DNA of 64,000 nucleotides from NCBI RefSeq assembly GCF_001748225.1, contig NZ_BDFE01000017.1:372001-436000 (forward strand). Direction: 5' to 3'. Shown here one piece after another: positions 1 through 10,363 of this stretch. The translations under genes were made by a program, and so were the position numbers. This DNA comes from Desulfoplanes formicivorans. Lineage in GTDB: Bacteria > Desulfobacterota > Desulfovibrionia > Desulfovibrionales > Desulfomicrobiaceae. How positions within the stretch are numbered: position 1 is the stretch's first letter; the number at the start of each line of letters is the position of its first letter. The notes under the pieces are model-generated. The model had not been told where the DNA came from and did no database searches. It worked only from the letters and a program-made list of their open reading frames with translations.

Positions 1-900
<900 letters not shown>

Positions 901-1025
901 GAACAGGGAGCGTCTCCGGCTGTTCCCGGCGTTCCGGGCCGGACCCCGGCAGGATGTCCTCAATCCGGTCCTGTACCCGTGCACCCATGGAGCCCCAAAC
1001 ACTGCAAACCAGGAATCAGCCTGCC

Positions 1026-1409
1026 ATGCATCTGAGAATCTTTCTGCCCACAGAGATCTTTTTCGACCGCCAGGTGATCAAGATCACGGCCGAGGGGGAC
1101 AACGGCTGCTTCTGCATCCTTCCCCGGCATCAGGATTTTGTGACCTCTCTGGTCCCGGGCATTGTCTCTGTCACGGACACCACAGGCACGGCCATCCACA
1201 TGGGCGTGGACCATGGGGTGCTGGTCAAATGCATGGACAAGGTGAACATGGCTGTTGGCAACGCGGTTATCGGCCCGAGCCTGGGCGTTCTGGAGCGGAC
1301 CGTTGACGAAGAATTCAGCGTGCTCGACGACAAGGAACGCACGGCCCGTTCTGCCGTGGCCCGACTTGAGGCCGGCTTTATTCGCCAGTTTCTGAACATG
1401 GAACAATGA
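1026..1409 (+). CDS. atpC: N-type ATPase subunit epsilon
   Basis: This 127-residue protein matches the epsilon subunit of the central stalk. It has the N-terminal beta-sandwich pattern (LRIFLPTEIFFD, then ILPRHQDFVTSLVPG) and a short charged C-terminal part. I chose the ATG at 1026 because the protein then begins directly at the conserved beta-strand; an in-frame ATG at 954 would add an unlikely leader. A weak AGGA lies about 11 bases upstream. It sits 125 bases after atpD and ahead of atpQ, the usual N-ATPase order. Confidence 0.9.
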   Translation: MHLRIFLPTEIFFDRQVIKITAEGDNGCFCILPRHQDFVTSLVPGIVSVTDTTGTAIHMGVDHGVLVKCMDKVNMAVGNAVIGPSLGVLERTVDEEFSVLDDKERTARSAVARLEAGFIRQFLNMEQ

Positions 1410-1497
1410 GGCACACCCAACCCGTGCAGGATATGCGCACCAGACAATGCAGCAGGGACGAAAACAGACGTTCCCTGGGCCTTGCAGGGACAAGACC

Positions 1498-1827
1498 ATG
1501 AACATCCACTCCCCGTTTCGCAAGGAAATCGCCCGCAAGGAGCAAAAGCGGCTCGCCTCCCTCAAGCATCCCGATCCCCCGGTATGGTTCGGACTGGGAA
1601 CCTTTGGCATTGTGGGGTGGAGCGTGGTCATCCCCACGGTGGCAGGCATCGCCCTGGGCATATGGATCGACAAGACCTTCCCCAGCCGGTATTCATGGAC
1701 CCTCATCCTCCTGACCCTGGGGATCATGGCCGGTTGCGGCAATGCCTGGGTCTGGATTTCCAGGCAGCAGCGGGAAATCCAGCAGCACAATCAGGCACGA
1801 TCCCAAACCAAGGACGACCAGAAATGA
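1498..1827 (+). CDS. atpQ: N-ATPase accessory membrane protein AtpQ (AtpI/AtpZ-like)
   Basis: A 109-residue protein with a basic N-terminus and two hydrophobic helices (about residues 30-55 and 65-88). The Gly-rich pattern around WFGLGTFGIVGWSVVIP is typical of the AtpI/Z-like subunit that N-ATPase operons carry between atpC and atpR. Relatives are thought to help assemble the c-ring or carry cations; that role is family knowledge and not visible here. The stop overlaps the start of atpR as ATGA, so translation is probably coupled. Confidence 0.85.
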   Translation: MNIHSPFRKEIARKEQKRLASLKHPDPPVWFGLGTFGIVGWSVVIPTVAGIALGIWIDKTFPSRYSWTLILLTLGIMAGCGNAWVWISRQQREIQQHNQARSQTKDDQK

Positions 1828-2111
1828 ACCCGTGGCCAGACATCACCCGGGCCCTGCTCGCCGGGCTTGCAACCGGACTGTTCTTTTTCGGGGGGCTGTT
1901 GTGGACGGTCAGGCGGATTCCCGGTTGTGCCCGTCCCAAGATCCTGGTCTGGACAAGCTTTGTTGTGCGCCAGACCATCACGGTTGCCACCATGGTTTTC
2001 GTATGCCGTGACCAGTGGGAACGCTGGGCAGCAGCCATGATCGGTTTTCTGGTCATCCGCACCCTGCTGATCACCAGACAGCAGGCAGGCATGAAAAGGA
2101 AGAGAACATGA
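1824..2111 (+). CDS. atpR: N-ATPase accessory membrane protein AtpR
   Basis: A 95-residue membrane protein with about three hydrophobic segments: near the start (LLAGLATGLFFFGGLLW), around residues 45-60, and 68-85. Its size, topology and position between atpQ and atpB match AtpR, a subunit found only in N-type ATPase operons. The segment RRIPGCARPKIL followed by a membrane helix carrying Arg fits the proposed contact with subunit c. It overlaps atpQ by four bases at its start and atpB by four at its end. Confidence 0.85.
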   Translation: MNPWPDITRALLAGLATGLFFFGGLLWTVRRIPGCARPKILVWTSFVVRQTITVATMVFVCRDQWERWAAAMIGFLVIRTLLITRQQAGMKRKRT

Positions 2112-2848
2112 ACATCACCCCGGATCTGACCATCTTCTGGCAATACGGGTTCATCAAGGTCAACGAGACCATGGTGGGCACATGGATCGTCATGGCCCTT
2201 CTGGGGGTGCTTGCCGGGTGGACGGGCCAACGCATTGCCCGGGGCAAACCCGCTTCCTTCTGGCGCAGCGGCCTGGAAGTCATTGTTGTTTTCGTGCGCG
2301 AGATCATTGAAGACACCACCCACCACAAGGTGGATGCCATTCTGGTTTTCGCCGGTTCCATTTTTCTGTTCGTGGCCACGGCCAACATCCTCTCGGTCAT
2401 TCCGGGATACACCGCGCCCACAGGGTCGCTGTCCACCACGGCGGCCCTGGCCCTGTGCGTGTTCGTGGCCGTGCCGTGGTTCGGAATCTCCCAGGTGGGC
2501 ATTGGCAACTACCTGTCCAACTATCTCCATCCCACCTGGGTCATGCTCCCCTTCAACATCATCGGCGAGCTTTCCCGGACCCTGGCCCTGGCGGTCCGTC
2601 TTTTTGGCAACATGATGAGCGGCACCATGATCGGGGCGATTCTACTTCTGGTCATCCCGCTGGTCTTTCCGGTCCTCATGCAGCTTCTGGGGCTGCTCAC
2701 CGGGGTGATCCAGGCCTATATCTTTGCTGTCCTGGCCATTGTGTACATTGCCTCGGGCATGGAAACCCAGCAATCCACGTCCAACCCGCAACCTCAAACA
2801 ACCCCAAACACACAAACTGACAACCAGGAACTGAAACACCACCTGTAA
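2108..2848 (+). CDS. atpB: N-type ATPase subunit a
   Basis: This is the stator a subunit that forms the ion half-channels in the membrane (246 residues). The essential arginine lies in the helix ELSRTLALAVRLFGNMMSG, and the last helix carries the conserved LTGVIQAYIFAVL stretch. Several other membrane helices are evident. The N-terminus starts with the ATGA overlap with atpR. A polar Gln/Thr/Asn-rich tail of about 28 residues after the last helix is longer than in most a subunits. Confidence 0.95.
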   Translation: MNITPDLTIFWQYGFIKVNETMVGTWIVMALLGVLAGWTGQRIARGKPASFWRSGLEVIVVFVREIIEDTTHHKVDAILVFAGSIFLFVATANILSVIPGYTAPTGSLSTTAALALCVFVAVPWFGISQVGIGNYLSNYLHPTWVMLPFNIIGELSRTLALAVRLFGNMMSGTMIGAILLLVIPLVFPVLMQLLGLLTGVIQAYIFAVLAIVYIASGMETQQSTSNPQPQTTPNTQTDNQELKHHL

Positions 2849-2868
2849 CCATCTTTTTCGGAGTCCCC

Positions 2869-3144
2869 ATGAGTGATCTTGCACTGATAGGCATGGCCTC
2901 GGCCCTGGCATCGGGCCTGTGTATCGCCATCGGTTCCATCGGCTCAGCCATTGGCGAAGGCCGGGCACTGGCCCAGGCCCTGGCTTCCCTGGCCCAGCAA
3001 CCCGACGAAGGCAACACCATCACCCGCATCCTGTTCGTGGGCATGGCCATGGTGGAATCCACGGCCATCTATTGCTTTGTGGTCTCCATGATTCTGCTTT
3101 TTGCCAACCCCTTCTGGAATTACCTGCTTTCCCAGGTGAAGTAG
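2869..3144 (+). CDS. atpE: N-type ATPase subunit c (rotor ring)
   Basis: A 91-residue two-helix c subunit. Helix 1 contains Glu30 in the segment AIGEGRAL, at the place of Gln32 in the sodium ring of Ilyobacter. The polar loop has Gln-Gln-Pro. Helix 2 contains Glu63-Ser64-Thr65 with Tyr68, the pattern used to bind sodium. A double carboxylate plus the sodium-type ESTxxY pattern is characteristic of N-ATPase c subunits. Whether the ring carries Na+ or H+ cannot be settled from sequence alone. A long gap of about 210 bases follows before atpF. Confidence 0.96.
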   Translation: MSDLALIGMASALASGLCIAIGSIGSAIGEGRALAQALASLAQQPDEGNTITRILFVGMAMVESTAIYCFVVSMILLFANPFWNYLLSQVK

Positions 3145-3353
3145 GGGCCGGGCAGCGCACGCAGCCAGGTGAGCGCCATCACGCCCGGTTGTTTCCGGCC
3201 ATGATCAGGCCCGGAGGCGTGCAGGATTTTCCCTTCCCCAAACACGAACGCCCCTGCAGCAGGGTCTCACCAAACCTGCCTGCCATTCCATGCCAGGCAG
3301 GACATGAACCCCGGGGCCCAAGCAGCTTTGTGCATCGCAACCAAGGATGAACC
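3145..3353 (+). other. Non-coding spacer inside the N-ATPase operon
   Basis: The other F0 genes overlap or nearly touch, but atpE and atpF are separated by 209 bases. I see no convincing ORF, terminator with a T-run, or promoter. The only clear element is the AAGGA that serves atpF at its end. Such a spacer could permit a processing site that raises atpE relative to its neighbours, as the c subunit is needed in many copies; this is inference. Confidence 0.4.
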
Positions 3354-4103
3354 GTGCTCATTGATCCCTTTACCGTTTTCGTCCAGGTGCTCAATTTCCT
3401 GATCCTGGTCCTGATCCTGAAACGCTTTTTGTTTCGTCCCATCACCCGGGCCATGGCCCAACGGGAGGAACGCCTGGCCAGGGAACTGGACGAAGCCCAA
3501 AAGGCCAAGGAAAAAGCCGAACAGCATCTTGCGGACATCAAGGCCCGCAACGCCCGACTCAAGGACGAGGAAGCCCGGATGCTCCAGGAGATCAAAACCC
3601 GGGCAGCAACCCTGGAAAAAGAGCTCACCGCCTCGGTCAAGGCCGCGGTCAGGGCCAGGGAGCACGCCTTTATCCAATCCTTTGAACGGGAAAAACGCCG
3701 CCGGATCGAAACGCTGCAACAGGAAATGGCCACCCAGCTTTTCACTGTGGCCAACACGGCCCTGCACGATCTGGCGGGCATCTCCCTGCACGCATCCATG
3801 GTTGCCCATTTTCTGGACATGCTCGAACAGGATCCCGGAGCCCACAAGGACCGCTTCCCCAACCTCTTTACCGGCCAGGACACCCTGACCGTGAGCACGC
3901 CCTTTGAGCTGACAGGGGAAACCACCAACCGGCTGCGCGCCATCCTGGACAGGGACTTCGGGTTCAGCGGCAGGATCGTGTCTCACCTTGATCCCGGACT
4001 TCTGGCCGGGGTTTCCCTGAGCGGCAACGGCCACCGTTTGGACTGGACCATCCACCGCTATCTCGAGGATCTGAAAACCGGTCTTCTGGAGCAGGAATCG
4101 TGA
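3354..4103 (+). CDS. atpF: N-type ATPase subunit b (long, delta-like C-terminus)
   Basis: A 249-residue peripheral-stalk subunit. It starts at GTG 3354 with AAGGA 7 bases upstream. One membrane helix (about residues 4-24) is followed by a long charged coiled-coil (about 35-135), rich in Glu/Lys/Ala. A C-terminal region of about 100 residues resembles the delta/OSCP portion. There is no separate atpH in this operon, and N-ATPases are known to carry an extended b subunit that replaces it. It overlaps atpA by four bases (GTGA). Confidence 0.9.
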   Translation: MLIDPFTVFVQVLNFLILVLILKRFLFRPITRAMAQREERLARELDEAQKAKEKAEQHLADIKARNARLKDEEARMLQEIKTRAATLEKELTASVKAAVRAREHAFIQSFEREKRRRIETLQQEMATQLFTVANTALHDLAGISLHASMVAHFLDMLEQDPGAHKDRFPNLFTGQDTLTVSTPFELTGETTNRLRAILDRDFGFSGRIVSHLDPGLLAGVSLSGNGHRLDWTIHRYLEDLKTGLLEQES

Positions 4104-5647
4104 CACCAGACAACTATGACACCCATTTTCAGACGAGCATCCAGACAACGCGCGACAGCGTGAACAAGGCCCTTGAGGCGGCCCGGCCCACCCTTGATCC
4201 CAGGGAGGTGGGCCGCGTGACCACGGTTGGCCGCGGTGTGGCCATGGTCACGGGACTGTCGGGCGTCCGTTCCGAAGAGCTGCTCGTTTTTCCCGGCGAT
4301 CTCTACGGTATGGCCCTGAATGTGGACAAGGACGGTGCAGGAGTGGTTCTTCTGGGAGATTACGGCCATCTCGGAGCGGGCCAGGAAGTCAGACGCACCC
4401 GCCGGGTGGTGGATGTTCCCGTGGGCAACGAACTGCTGGGCCGGGTCATTGCCCCGACAGGATTTCCCCTGGACGACCTGGGACCGGTTGTCACCACCGA
4501 CCGGCTGCCCATTGAGCGGGAAGCACCCCCCATCATGCACCGGGATCCGGTGACCACGCCCCTGGAAACCGGCATCAAGTCCGTGGACGCCCTCATCCCC
4601 ATCGGCCGGGGACAGCGCGAACTCATCCTCGGCGACCGCCAGACCGGCAAAACATCCATTGCCGTGGACACCATCATCAACCAGAAGGACAAGGATGTCC
4701 TGTGCGTGTATTGCGCCATTGGCCAGCGGGCAGCAGGTACGGCCACGGTCATTCACGACCTGCGCGAACACGGAGCCATGGAGTACACCACCGTGGTGGT
4801 GGTCGACGGTGACGATCCCCCGGGGCTGCAATTCATTGCCCCGTACGCAGCCACGTCCATTGCCGAACATTTCATGGAACAGGGACATGACGTGCTCATT
4901 GTGTACGACGATCTGACCCGACACGCCCAGGCCTACCGGGAACTGTCCCTGCTTTTGGAACGCCCGCCCGGACGCGAGGCCTTTCCCGGAGACATATTCT
5001 ATGTTCATTCCCGGCTTCTGGAACGTTCAACCCATCTGCGCAAGGAGTATGGAGGCGGTTCCCTGACGGGCCTGCCCATCATTGAAACCGAGGCCCAGAA
5101 CATTTCCGCCTACATCCCCACCAACCTCATTTCCATTACCGACGGCCAGATCTACCTCTCGCCGGACCTGTTTCAGAAAGGGGTTCTCCCTGCCGTGGAC
5201 GTGGGCAAATCCGTGTCCCGGGTCGGGGGCAAGACCCAGTATCCGGCATTTCGCTCGGTTGCCGGGCAGCTCCGGCTTTCCTACTCCCAATTCGAGGAGC
5301 TGGAGGCCTTTTCCCGATTCGGAACCAGACTGGATGACGCCACCATGGCAACCATTGAACACGGCCGCAGGGTCAGGGAAGTACTCAAGCAGAAACCGTT
5401 CTCTCCGTTGAGCAGTGCCGAACAGATAGCCGTGCTTCTGGCCGTGTCCGGCAATCTTCTCGACACCGTGCCCCTGGAAGACATCCCGGCCATGGAAACA
5501 CGCATCAGGGAATTCATGCCCCAGCTTCCCGAAATCAGCGCTGCCATCCAGGACAACACCCCCCTTTCCAGCGACCAGCAGGGGACCCTGCTCGCCCGCA
5601 TGGCCGAGCACCTCGGCATCCAGCCTCCGGACCTGCCAACAACATGA
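4100..5647 (+). CDS. atpA: N-type ATPase subunit alpha
   Basis: The non-catalytic nucleotide-binding alpha subunit, 515 residues, start GTG 4100. Walker A reads [11 protein letters not shown]. The characteristic segments [28 protein letters not shown] (split as [11 protein letters not shown] and [11 protein letters not shown]), then [14 protein letters not shown], are intact. Length and domain order are normal. It is translationally coupled to atpF and followed after 10 bases by atpG. Confidence 0.96.
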   Translation: MTPDNYDTHFQTSIQTTRDSVNKALEAARPTLDPREVGRVTTVGRGVAMVTGLSGVRSEELLVFPGDLYGMALNVDKDGAGVVLLGDYGHLGAGQEVRRTRRVVDVPVGNELLGRVIAPTGFPLDDLGPVVTTDRLPIEREAPPIMHRDPVTTPLETGIKSVDALIPIGRGQRELILGDRQTGKTSIAVDTIINQKDKDVLCVYCAIGQRAAGTATVIHDLREHGAMEYTTVVVVDGDDPPGLQFIAPYAATSIAEHFMEQGHDVLIVYDDLTRHAQAYRELSLLLERPPGREAFPGDIFYVHSRLLERSTHLRKEYGGGSLTGLPIIETEAQNISAYIPTNLISITDGQIYLSPDLFQKGVLPAVDVGKSVSRVGGKTQYPAFRSVAGQLRLSYSQFEELEAFSRFGTRLDDATMATIEHGRRVREVLKQKPFSPLSSAEQIAVLLAVSGNLLDTVPLEDIPAMETRIREFMPQLPEISAAIQDNTPLSSDQQGTLLARMAEHLGIQPPDLPTT

Positions 5648-5657
5648 CGGACCTGCC

Positions 5658-6563
5658 ATGGAAGCATTGAAAAAAAAGATCCACAGCGCAGGCGAACTCT
5701 TTTCCCTGGTCAAGACCATGAAGGCCCTGGCTGCGGTGAACATGCGCCAGTACGAGACCGCACTGGCGTCCCTGCAGGAGTATTTTGCAACAGTGGAAAC
5801 CGGATTGCAGGCCGTGCTTGCCCGGGTCCCCAAACGTCCGGCCGGCAGCAGGCTGCAGGGGCGGGATACCCGCGGCTATATTCTGTTCGGATCCGACCAG
5901 GGCATGTGCGGATCGTTCAATGAACAGGTGACCGAGGCCACGCGCACCCACTGGGAACACGCCAGGCAGCAGGAACAGAACATGAGCGTGCTCACCGTGG
6001 GAGAACGGTTGGTTCACGACCTTGCCGGCAGGGTGTATCACGCGTTTTCCCTGCCGACCCAGATACGGGGCATCACCACAAGGGCCCAGGAAATCCTGGC
6101 CGTCATGGATCGCTGGCAGCAGGAACAGGGCATCCGCACCATTGTCATCGTGCATAACAAGCCTGTCCATCCCACGGGATTCAAGACCACCACAACCCGA
6201 CTGCTGCCCATGGACCAGACCTGGTACGAGCAGCTGGCCCACAGAAAATGGCCTTCCAGACAGATCCCCCTGACTACCGTGGAACTGGACGTGCTCCTTT
6301 CCCGGTTCAGCAGCCAGTACCTGTTTGCTTCCCTCCACCGGATCATGGCCGAATCCATGGTGGCGGAAAACAGCGCCCGTTTGGCCGCCATGCAGGCGGC
6401 CGAAAGAAACATTGAGGAACTTCTGGGCGAACTGACCAGCCACTATCACAGGGAACGCCAGAACCGGATCACCGAAGAGCTCCTGGACATCATCGTGGGC
6501 TTTGCAACCATCCGCAAACAGCACCATCCCCGGGAAGAGATGCCCAAAACGTCCCGCCAGTAA
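5658..6563 (+). CDS. atpG: N-type ATPase subunit gamma
   Basis: The central-shaft gamma subunit, 301 residues. It has the conserved N-terminal helix (LKKKIHSAGELFSLVKTMKALAAVNMRQYE), given here only in part as KTMKALAAVNMRQYE, the Rossmann-like middle (GSDQGMCGSFNEQV) and the C-terminal helix with the MVAENSARLAAMQAAERN pattern. It closes the operon. No strong terminator is visible in the 52 bases before the convergent gene. Confidence 0.93.
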   Translation: MEALKKKIHSAGELFSLVKTMKALAAVNMRQYETALASLQEYFATVETGLQAVLARVPKRPAGSRLQGRDTRGYILFGSDQGMCGSFNEQVTEATRTHWEHARQQEQNMSVLTVGERLVHDLAGRVYHAFSLPTQIRGITTRAQEILAVMDRWQQEQGIRTIVIVHNKPVHPTGFKTTTTRLLPMDQTWYEQLAHRKWPSRQIPLTTVELDVLLSRFSSQYLFASLHRIMAESMVAENSARLAAMQAAERNIEELLGELTSHYHRERQNRITEELLDIIVGFATIRKQHHPREEMPKTSRQ

Positions 6564-6615
6564 CACGCGTACAGACAGCATCCGGTCATGAACCCCGCGT
6601 CCATGGACCCATCAA

Positions 6616-7386
6616 TCAATGCAGGGGCCGGATGTTGCTGCTGGATCCGAAAAGGATCATTTCCACCCAATCAAATCCAAACGCCAGGGTTTGTTCTTCT
6701 TCGTGCAAAATGGCCTGCTTGCGTGCAGAGGTCATGTCCAGACGATCCAGCAGGGACATGCGGGAGATGAAATCCTGGAATCCGTCCACATTGTACAGGG
6801 CCATGAGGACCATGCCCAGCTTTTGGGGAGTGATCCTGACTGCGGCGTTTTGCTGCCTGGTCATGAGACTCATGTACCTGTCATTACTGGCGTTGTATGG
6901 GATGAGTCCCTGATTGGCCATCCATGTGGTCGGGGTCCAAGTCTGGTGTTCCCCAAATCCCTTGCAATGGTTTTCCCGGATAAAGAAAAACCGTTCCTCC
7001 TTGTGCCCGTCAGTATCAATCCGGGCCGCCCGGCCCAGGGGATAGGCCCGGCAGGCCCCGGGGCGGTTGGTGTAGACCGAACACCCCTTTTCCCCAAGAA
7101 AGGGACACGATCCCTTTTCGTCTTCAAGCATCCGGAGATGAAAACAGGGCAGGCCCGTGTCCGGGGCAATGTGCAAATCCGCATACTCGTGCAGAACCTG
7201 GTCGGAAGGAAGGTGCAGGGAGCAATGCAGTCTGTAGACATCATAAGGGGTCAGAATGAGACGCAGTCTGCTGCAGCAGGCATTGAAACAGCACACCCCG
7301 GGGTGACAACTGAAGGTAAAGGGATCAAGGGGTTGCAGCTGCGAGTGTTGGTCCAGAAAGGCATCCGTACGATCATTGGTAGACAT
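6616..7386 (-). CDS. YkgJ-family cysteine cluster protein
   Basis: A 256-residue cytoplasmic protein of the YkgJ / CxxxxCC family (UPF0153), predicted to bind Zn or an Fe-S cluster through clustered cysteines. The N-terminal cluster is C27-x4-CC(32,33)-x3-CC(37,38); a second set lies around CPFLGEKGCSVYTNRPGACR. The C-terminal third has no motif I know. It is a single gene, convergent with atpG. Biochemical function of the family is unknown. Confidence 0.85.
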   Translation of the reverse strand: MSTNDRTDAFLDQHSQLQPLDPFTFSCHPGVCCFNACCSRLRLILTPYDVYRLHCSLHLPSDQVLHEYADLHIAPDTGLPCFHLRMLEDEKGSCPFLGEKGCSVYTNRPGACRAYPLGRAARIDTDGHKEERFFFIRENHCKGFGEHQTWTPTTWMANQGLIPYNASNDRYMSLMTRQQNAAVRITPQKLGMVLMALYNVDGFQDFISRMSLLDRLDMTSARKQAILHEEEQTLAFGFDWVEMILFGSSSNIRPLH

Positions 7387-7679
7387 GGTATGTATCCTTG
7401 AGGCGGCTTGTTGCCGTCCGCAAAGGTTTCAGATCAGCTCTTCCGCAGGGAACCTGTCCTGCCAATCCACACCAACGTGGAAAAGGGGGCAAGCCGTGAA
7501 CAGAGCACAAACGGATAAGATCTACGTGGATTCCCGACCGCATACAAGAAATATCCCCCAAAAAAAATTCGACATACCCCGCGTCTGCCTTGAAAAGGCC
7601 CGGCAGCAGGGCACCTGTTGCATGATGCCCCCCGTGTCCGGGGCTTGCCTTTTGAACGGTTTTCCCGGATGGGTGCCCC

Positions 7680-8816
7680 ATGGACTTCGCGCATTTGTTT
7701 CAAAACGCCCTGCTCGACTGGTTTGCCACCCACCGCCGGGACCTTCCCTGGCGGAGGGACTACGCCCCGTACAAGGTCTGGATCTCCGAAATCATGCTCC
7801 AGCAGACCCAGATGGAAAGGGGCGTGGAATACTTCAACCGGTGGATGGCACGCTTCCCGGACATCCGCAGCGTGGCCTTGGCCCACGAGGATGAAATCCT
7901 GCGTGCATGGGAAGGTCTCGGGTATTACAGAAGAGCCAGAAACCTGCACAAGACGGCCAGGATCATTGTTGCCGACCACAACGGCGTCTTTCCCCGACAG
8001 CCCGACGAACTGGCCGCCCTGCCCGGCATTGGTCCCTACACGGCTGCCGCCATTGCCAGCATTGCCTTTGAAAAACCCGTCCCTGTTGTTGACGCCAATG
8101 TATCCCGGGTTCTGGCACGGATCTTTGATGTCGATACCCTGATCACCGCCAGGGAGACCCGCTCGTTCATCACTGCCCAGGCGGCCCGTCTTCTGCCTGC
8201 CTCACGGGCCAGGGATTTCAACCAGGCCATCATGGAACTTGGCGCTCTGGTCTGCAAAAAATCTCCTGTATGCATACAATGCCCCCTGCAATCCCTGTGC
8301 GCGTCCCTGGAAAAGGGGAACATGCTTGAACGTCCGGTCACGCCAAAGCCCCCCACAACCATTCCCCTGACCATGGTTGCCGGGGTGCTTGTCCACCAGG
8401 GTCAGGTCTTTATCCAGAAACGACCTGACAATGCCGTGTGGGCCAACCTGTGGGAGTTTCCCGGTGGAAAGGTTATTCCGGGGGAACCCCTTGAAACAGC
8501 GGTTGCCAGGGAATTTTTCCGGCAAACCCGGTTGTCGGTCATACCCGGCCGCAAGGTGGCCGAGATCAAACACAGCTACACCCGATACAGGATCACCCTG
8601 CACGCCTTTTGCTGCTCCACCAATCCCCCCGTCCATCCGGTTCTGCACACGGCTCTGGAGTACAGGTGGGTCCGTCCGGACACGCTGAACCAGCTGGCCT
8701 TTCCCACCAGTCACAGAAAGCTGATCCGCCTGCTTTTTGGCAGCAGCCAGCACGGTCTGCACCCCGGAAGCGGATCCGTTCCCATACCCGAACAGGGGCC
8801 GGACATCGCCCCATAA
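7680..8816 (+). CDS. mutY: Adenine DNA glycosylase MutY
   Basis: Removes adenine mispaired with 8-oxoguanine in base-excision repair. The catalytic Glu37 lies in SEIMLQQTQ, the helix-hairpin-helix is LPGIGPYTAAAI (residues 114-125), and the catalytic Asp138 is in VDANVSRV. The [4Fe-4S] loop is C192-x6-C198-x2-C201-x5-C207. The C-terminal MutT-like domain (about 230-360) has a degenerate Nudix box (GGKVIPGEPLETAVARE), as expected, since this domain reads 8-oxoG and does not hydrolyse nucleotides. Length (378) is normal. Confidence 0.95.
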   Translation: MDFAHLFQNALLDWFATHRRDLPWRRDYAPYKVWISEIMLQQTQMERGVEYFNRWMARFPDIRSVALAHEDEILRAWEGLGYYRRARNLHKTARIIVADHNGVFPRQPDELAALPGIGPYTAAAIASIAFEKPVPVVDANVSRVLARIFDVDTLITARETRSFITAQAARLLPASRARDFNQAIMELGALVCKKSPVCIQCPLQSLCASLEKGNMLERPVTPKPPTTIPLTMVAGVLVHQGQVFIQKRPDNAVWANLWEFPGGKVIPGEPLETAVAREFFRQTRLSVIPGRKVAEIKHSYTRYRITLHAFCCSTNPPVHPVLHTALEYRWVRPDTLNQLAFPTSHRKLIRLLFGSSQHGLHPGSGSVPIPEQGPDIAP

Positions 8817-9008
8817 CGCCCTTGCCATGGAACATTGGAGAAATGGCAGGTCCCGACAGGCACGCCATATGGACAATTTCATGGACCTTTGCCACAATTC
8901 ACGCTACCTTTCAGGCACGGACAACCACACGGGGTGTGCTCCTGCAGACCCTGCCGGTTGTTTCTTCCACTGACCATCCTGCACAGAGCATCCACAGGGG
9001 ATTGACAC

Positions 9009-10304
9009 ATGTCCATACAGATCAACACATCCATTGATGTTCTCGGGACCCCCAAAATCAAGAGCACCCTTCCCTTTGGCCCGTTTGTGGCTCCCGAAGA
9101 AAAAGTCGTCATTCATGTGGGACCCGATGTCATTGACGAAGCGGGCAACGAACAATTGCTCCTTCCCTTTGAAGAGGCCGGGCCCAGGGAAACCATCTAT
9201 TTTGATCCGCCCAAGACCAAATGCGCTCTGGTAACCTGCGGCGGTCTCTGCCCCGGGCTCAATGATGTCATCAGGTCCATTGTCATGGAAGCCCATCATC
9301 ATTACCATGTTGCCGCAACCATAGGCATTCGCTATGGTTTGCAAGGGTTCATTCCGGACTATTGTCACGACATCATGGAATTGACCCCGGAAAACGTGAC
9401 CGCCATCCACGAATTCGGGGGAACCATTCTGGCCTCGTCCAGGGGCCCCCAGCCTCCCGAAGAAATTGTCGATGCACTGGAACGGATGAACATCAACATC
9501 CTGTTCATGATCGGCGGGGACGGCACCATGCGGGCGGCCAAAGCCATCAATCAGAAGATCAGGAACCGAAACCTGAAGATCGCTGTCATCGGCATCCCCA
9601 AAACCATCGACAACGACATTCATTTCGTGCCCAAGTCCTTTGGATTCGATTCAGCCGTGGCCAAGGCGACCGAGGCCATCAGGTGCGCCCATGTGGAGGC
9701 CCAGGGCGCTCCCTACGGCATTGGCATTGTCAAGCTCATGGGCCGGGAATCGGGGTTTATTGCTGCCGAGGCCACGTTGGCCCTCAAGGATGTCAATTTT
9801 GTGCTCATCCCCGAACAATCCTTTGAACTCAAGGGAGAAAACGGCTTTTTACAGGCTTTGGAAAACAGATTGATCAGTCGCAAGCACGCCGTTATCGTGG
9901 TGGCCGAAGGGGCTGGCCAGCATCTGTGCAACGTGAGCAGAAAAAAAGATGCCTCGGGCAATCCGGTTCTCGGGGATATCTGTGACGTGCTCCGCACGGA
10001 AATCAAAAAACACTTCAAAAAAAAGGGGTTGCCCATCACCCTGAAATACATTGATCCAAGCTACATCATCCGATCCATTCCGGCCAATGCCCATGATCGC
10101 GTATATTGCGGATTTCTGGGCCAGCACGCCGTGCATGCCGGCATGGCCGGCAAAACCAACATGGTGGTGACCCGACTGCAGGACCGCTATGTCTACCTGC
10201 CCTTGAACCTGGTCACCCAGAAACGACGAAAACTGAACATCCAATCCATGTACTGGCGTTCCGTGCTTGAATCCACGGGGCAACCCCAATTTCTCAAGCA
10301 ATGA
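9009..10304 (+). CDS. pfkA: 6-phosphofructokinase, long (TP0108-like) clade
   Basis: Phosphorylates fructose 6-phosphate in glycolysis. This is the long form (431 residues) with an N-terminal extension of about 70 residues before the first Rossmann strand (CALVTCGGLCPGLN). Donor-site residues are GGDGT (169-173) and PKTIDND (197-203). The Gly in GGDGT argues for ATP; a PPi enzyme would usually read GGDD. The Lys in PKTIDND is shared by PPi enzymes and by this ATP-using clade. Donor choice is therefore likely but not certain to be ATP. It is a single gene. Confidence 0.9.
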   Translation: MSIQINTSIDVLGTPKIKSTLPFGPFVAPEEKVVIHVGPDVIDEAGNEQLLLPFEEAGPRETIYFDPPKTKCALVTCGGLCPGLNDVIRSIVMEAHHHYHVAATIGIRYGLQGFIPDYCHDIMELTPENVTAIHEFGGTILASSRGPQPPEEIVDALERMNINILFMIGGDGTMRAAKAINQKIRNRNLKIAVIGIPKTIDNDIHFVPKSFGFDSAVAKATEAIRCAHVEAQGAPYGIGIVKLMGRESGFIAAEATLALKDVNFVLIPEQSFELKGENGFLQALENRLISRKHAVIVVAEGAGQHLCNVSRKKDASGNPVLGDICDVLRTEIKKHFKKKGLPITLKYIDPSYIIRSIPANAHDRVYCGFLGQHAVHAGMAGKTNMVVTRLQDRYVYLPLNLVTQKRRKLNIQSMYWRSVLESTGQPQFLKQ

Positions 10305-10363
10305 CATGACCCGGCAGAACAAGCCTGTCGAGCCTGTATCCACGCACATTCCACAGGGCAGAC

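Noticed and set aside
9009-10304. PPi-dependent phosphofructokinase
   Set aside because: The PKTIDND motif alone would allow it, but GGDGT instead of GGDD favours ATP use in this long clade. Left as an uncertainty in the annotation.
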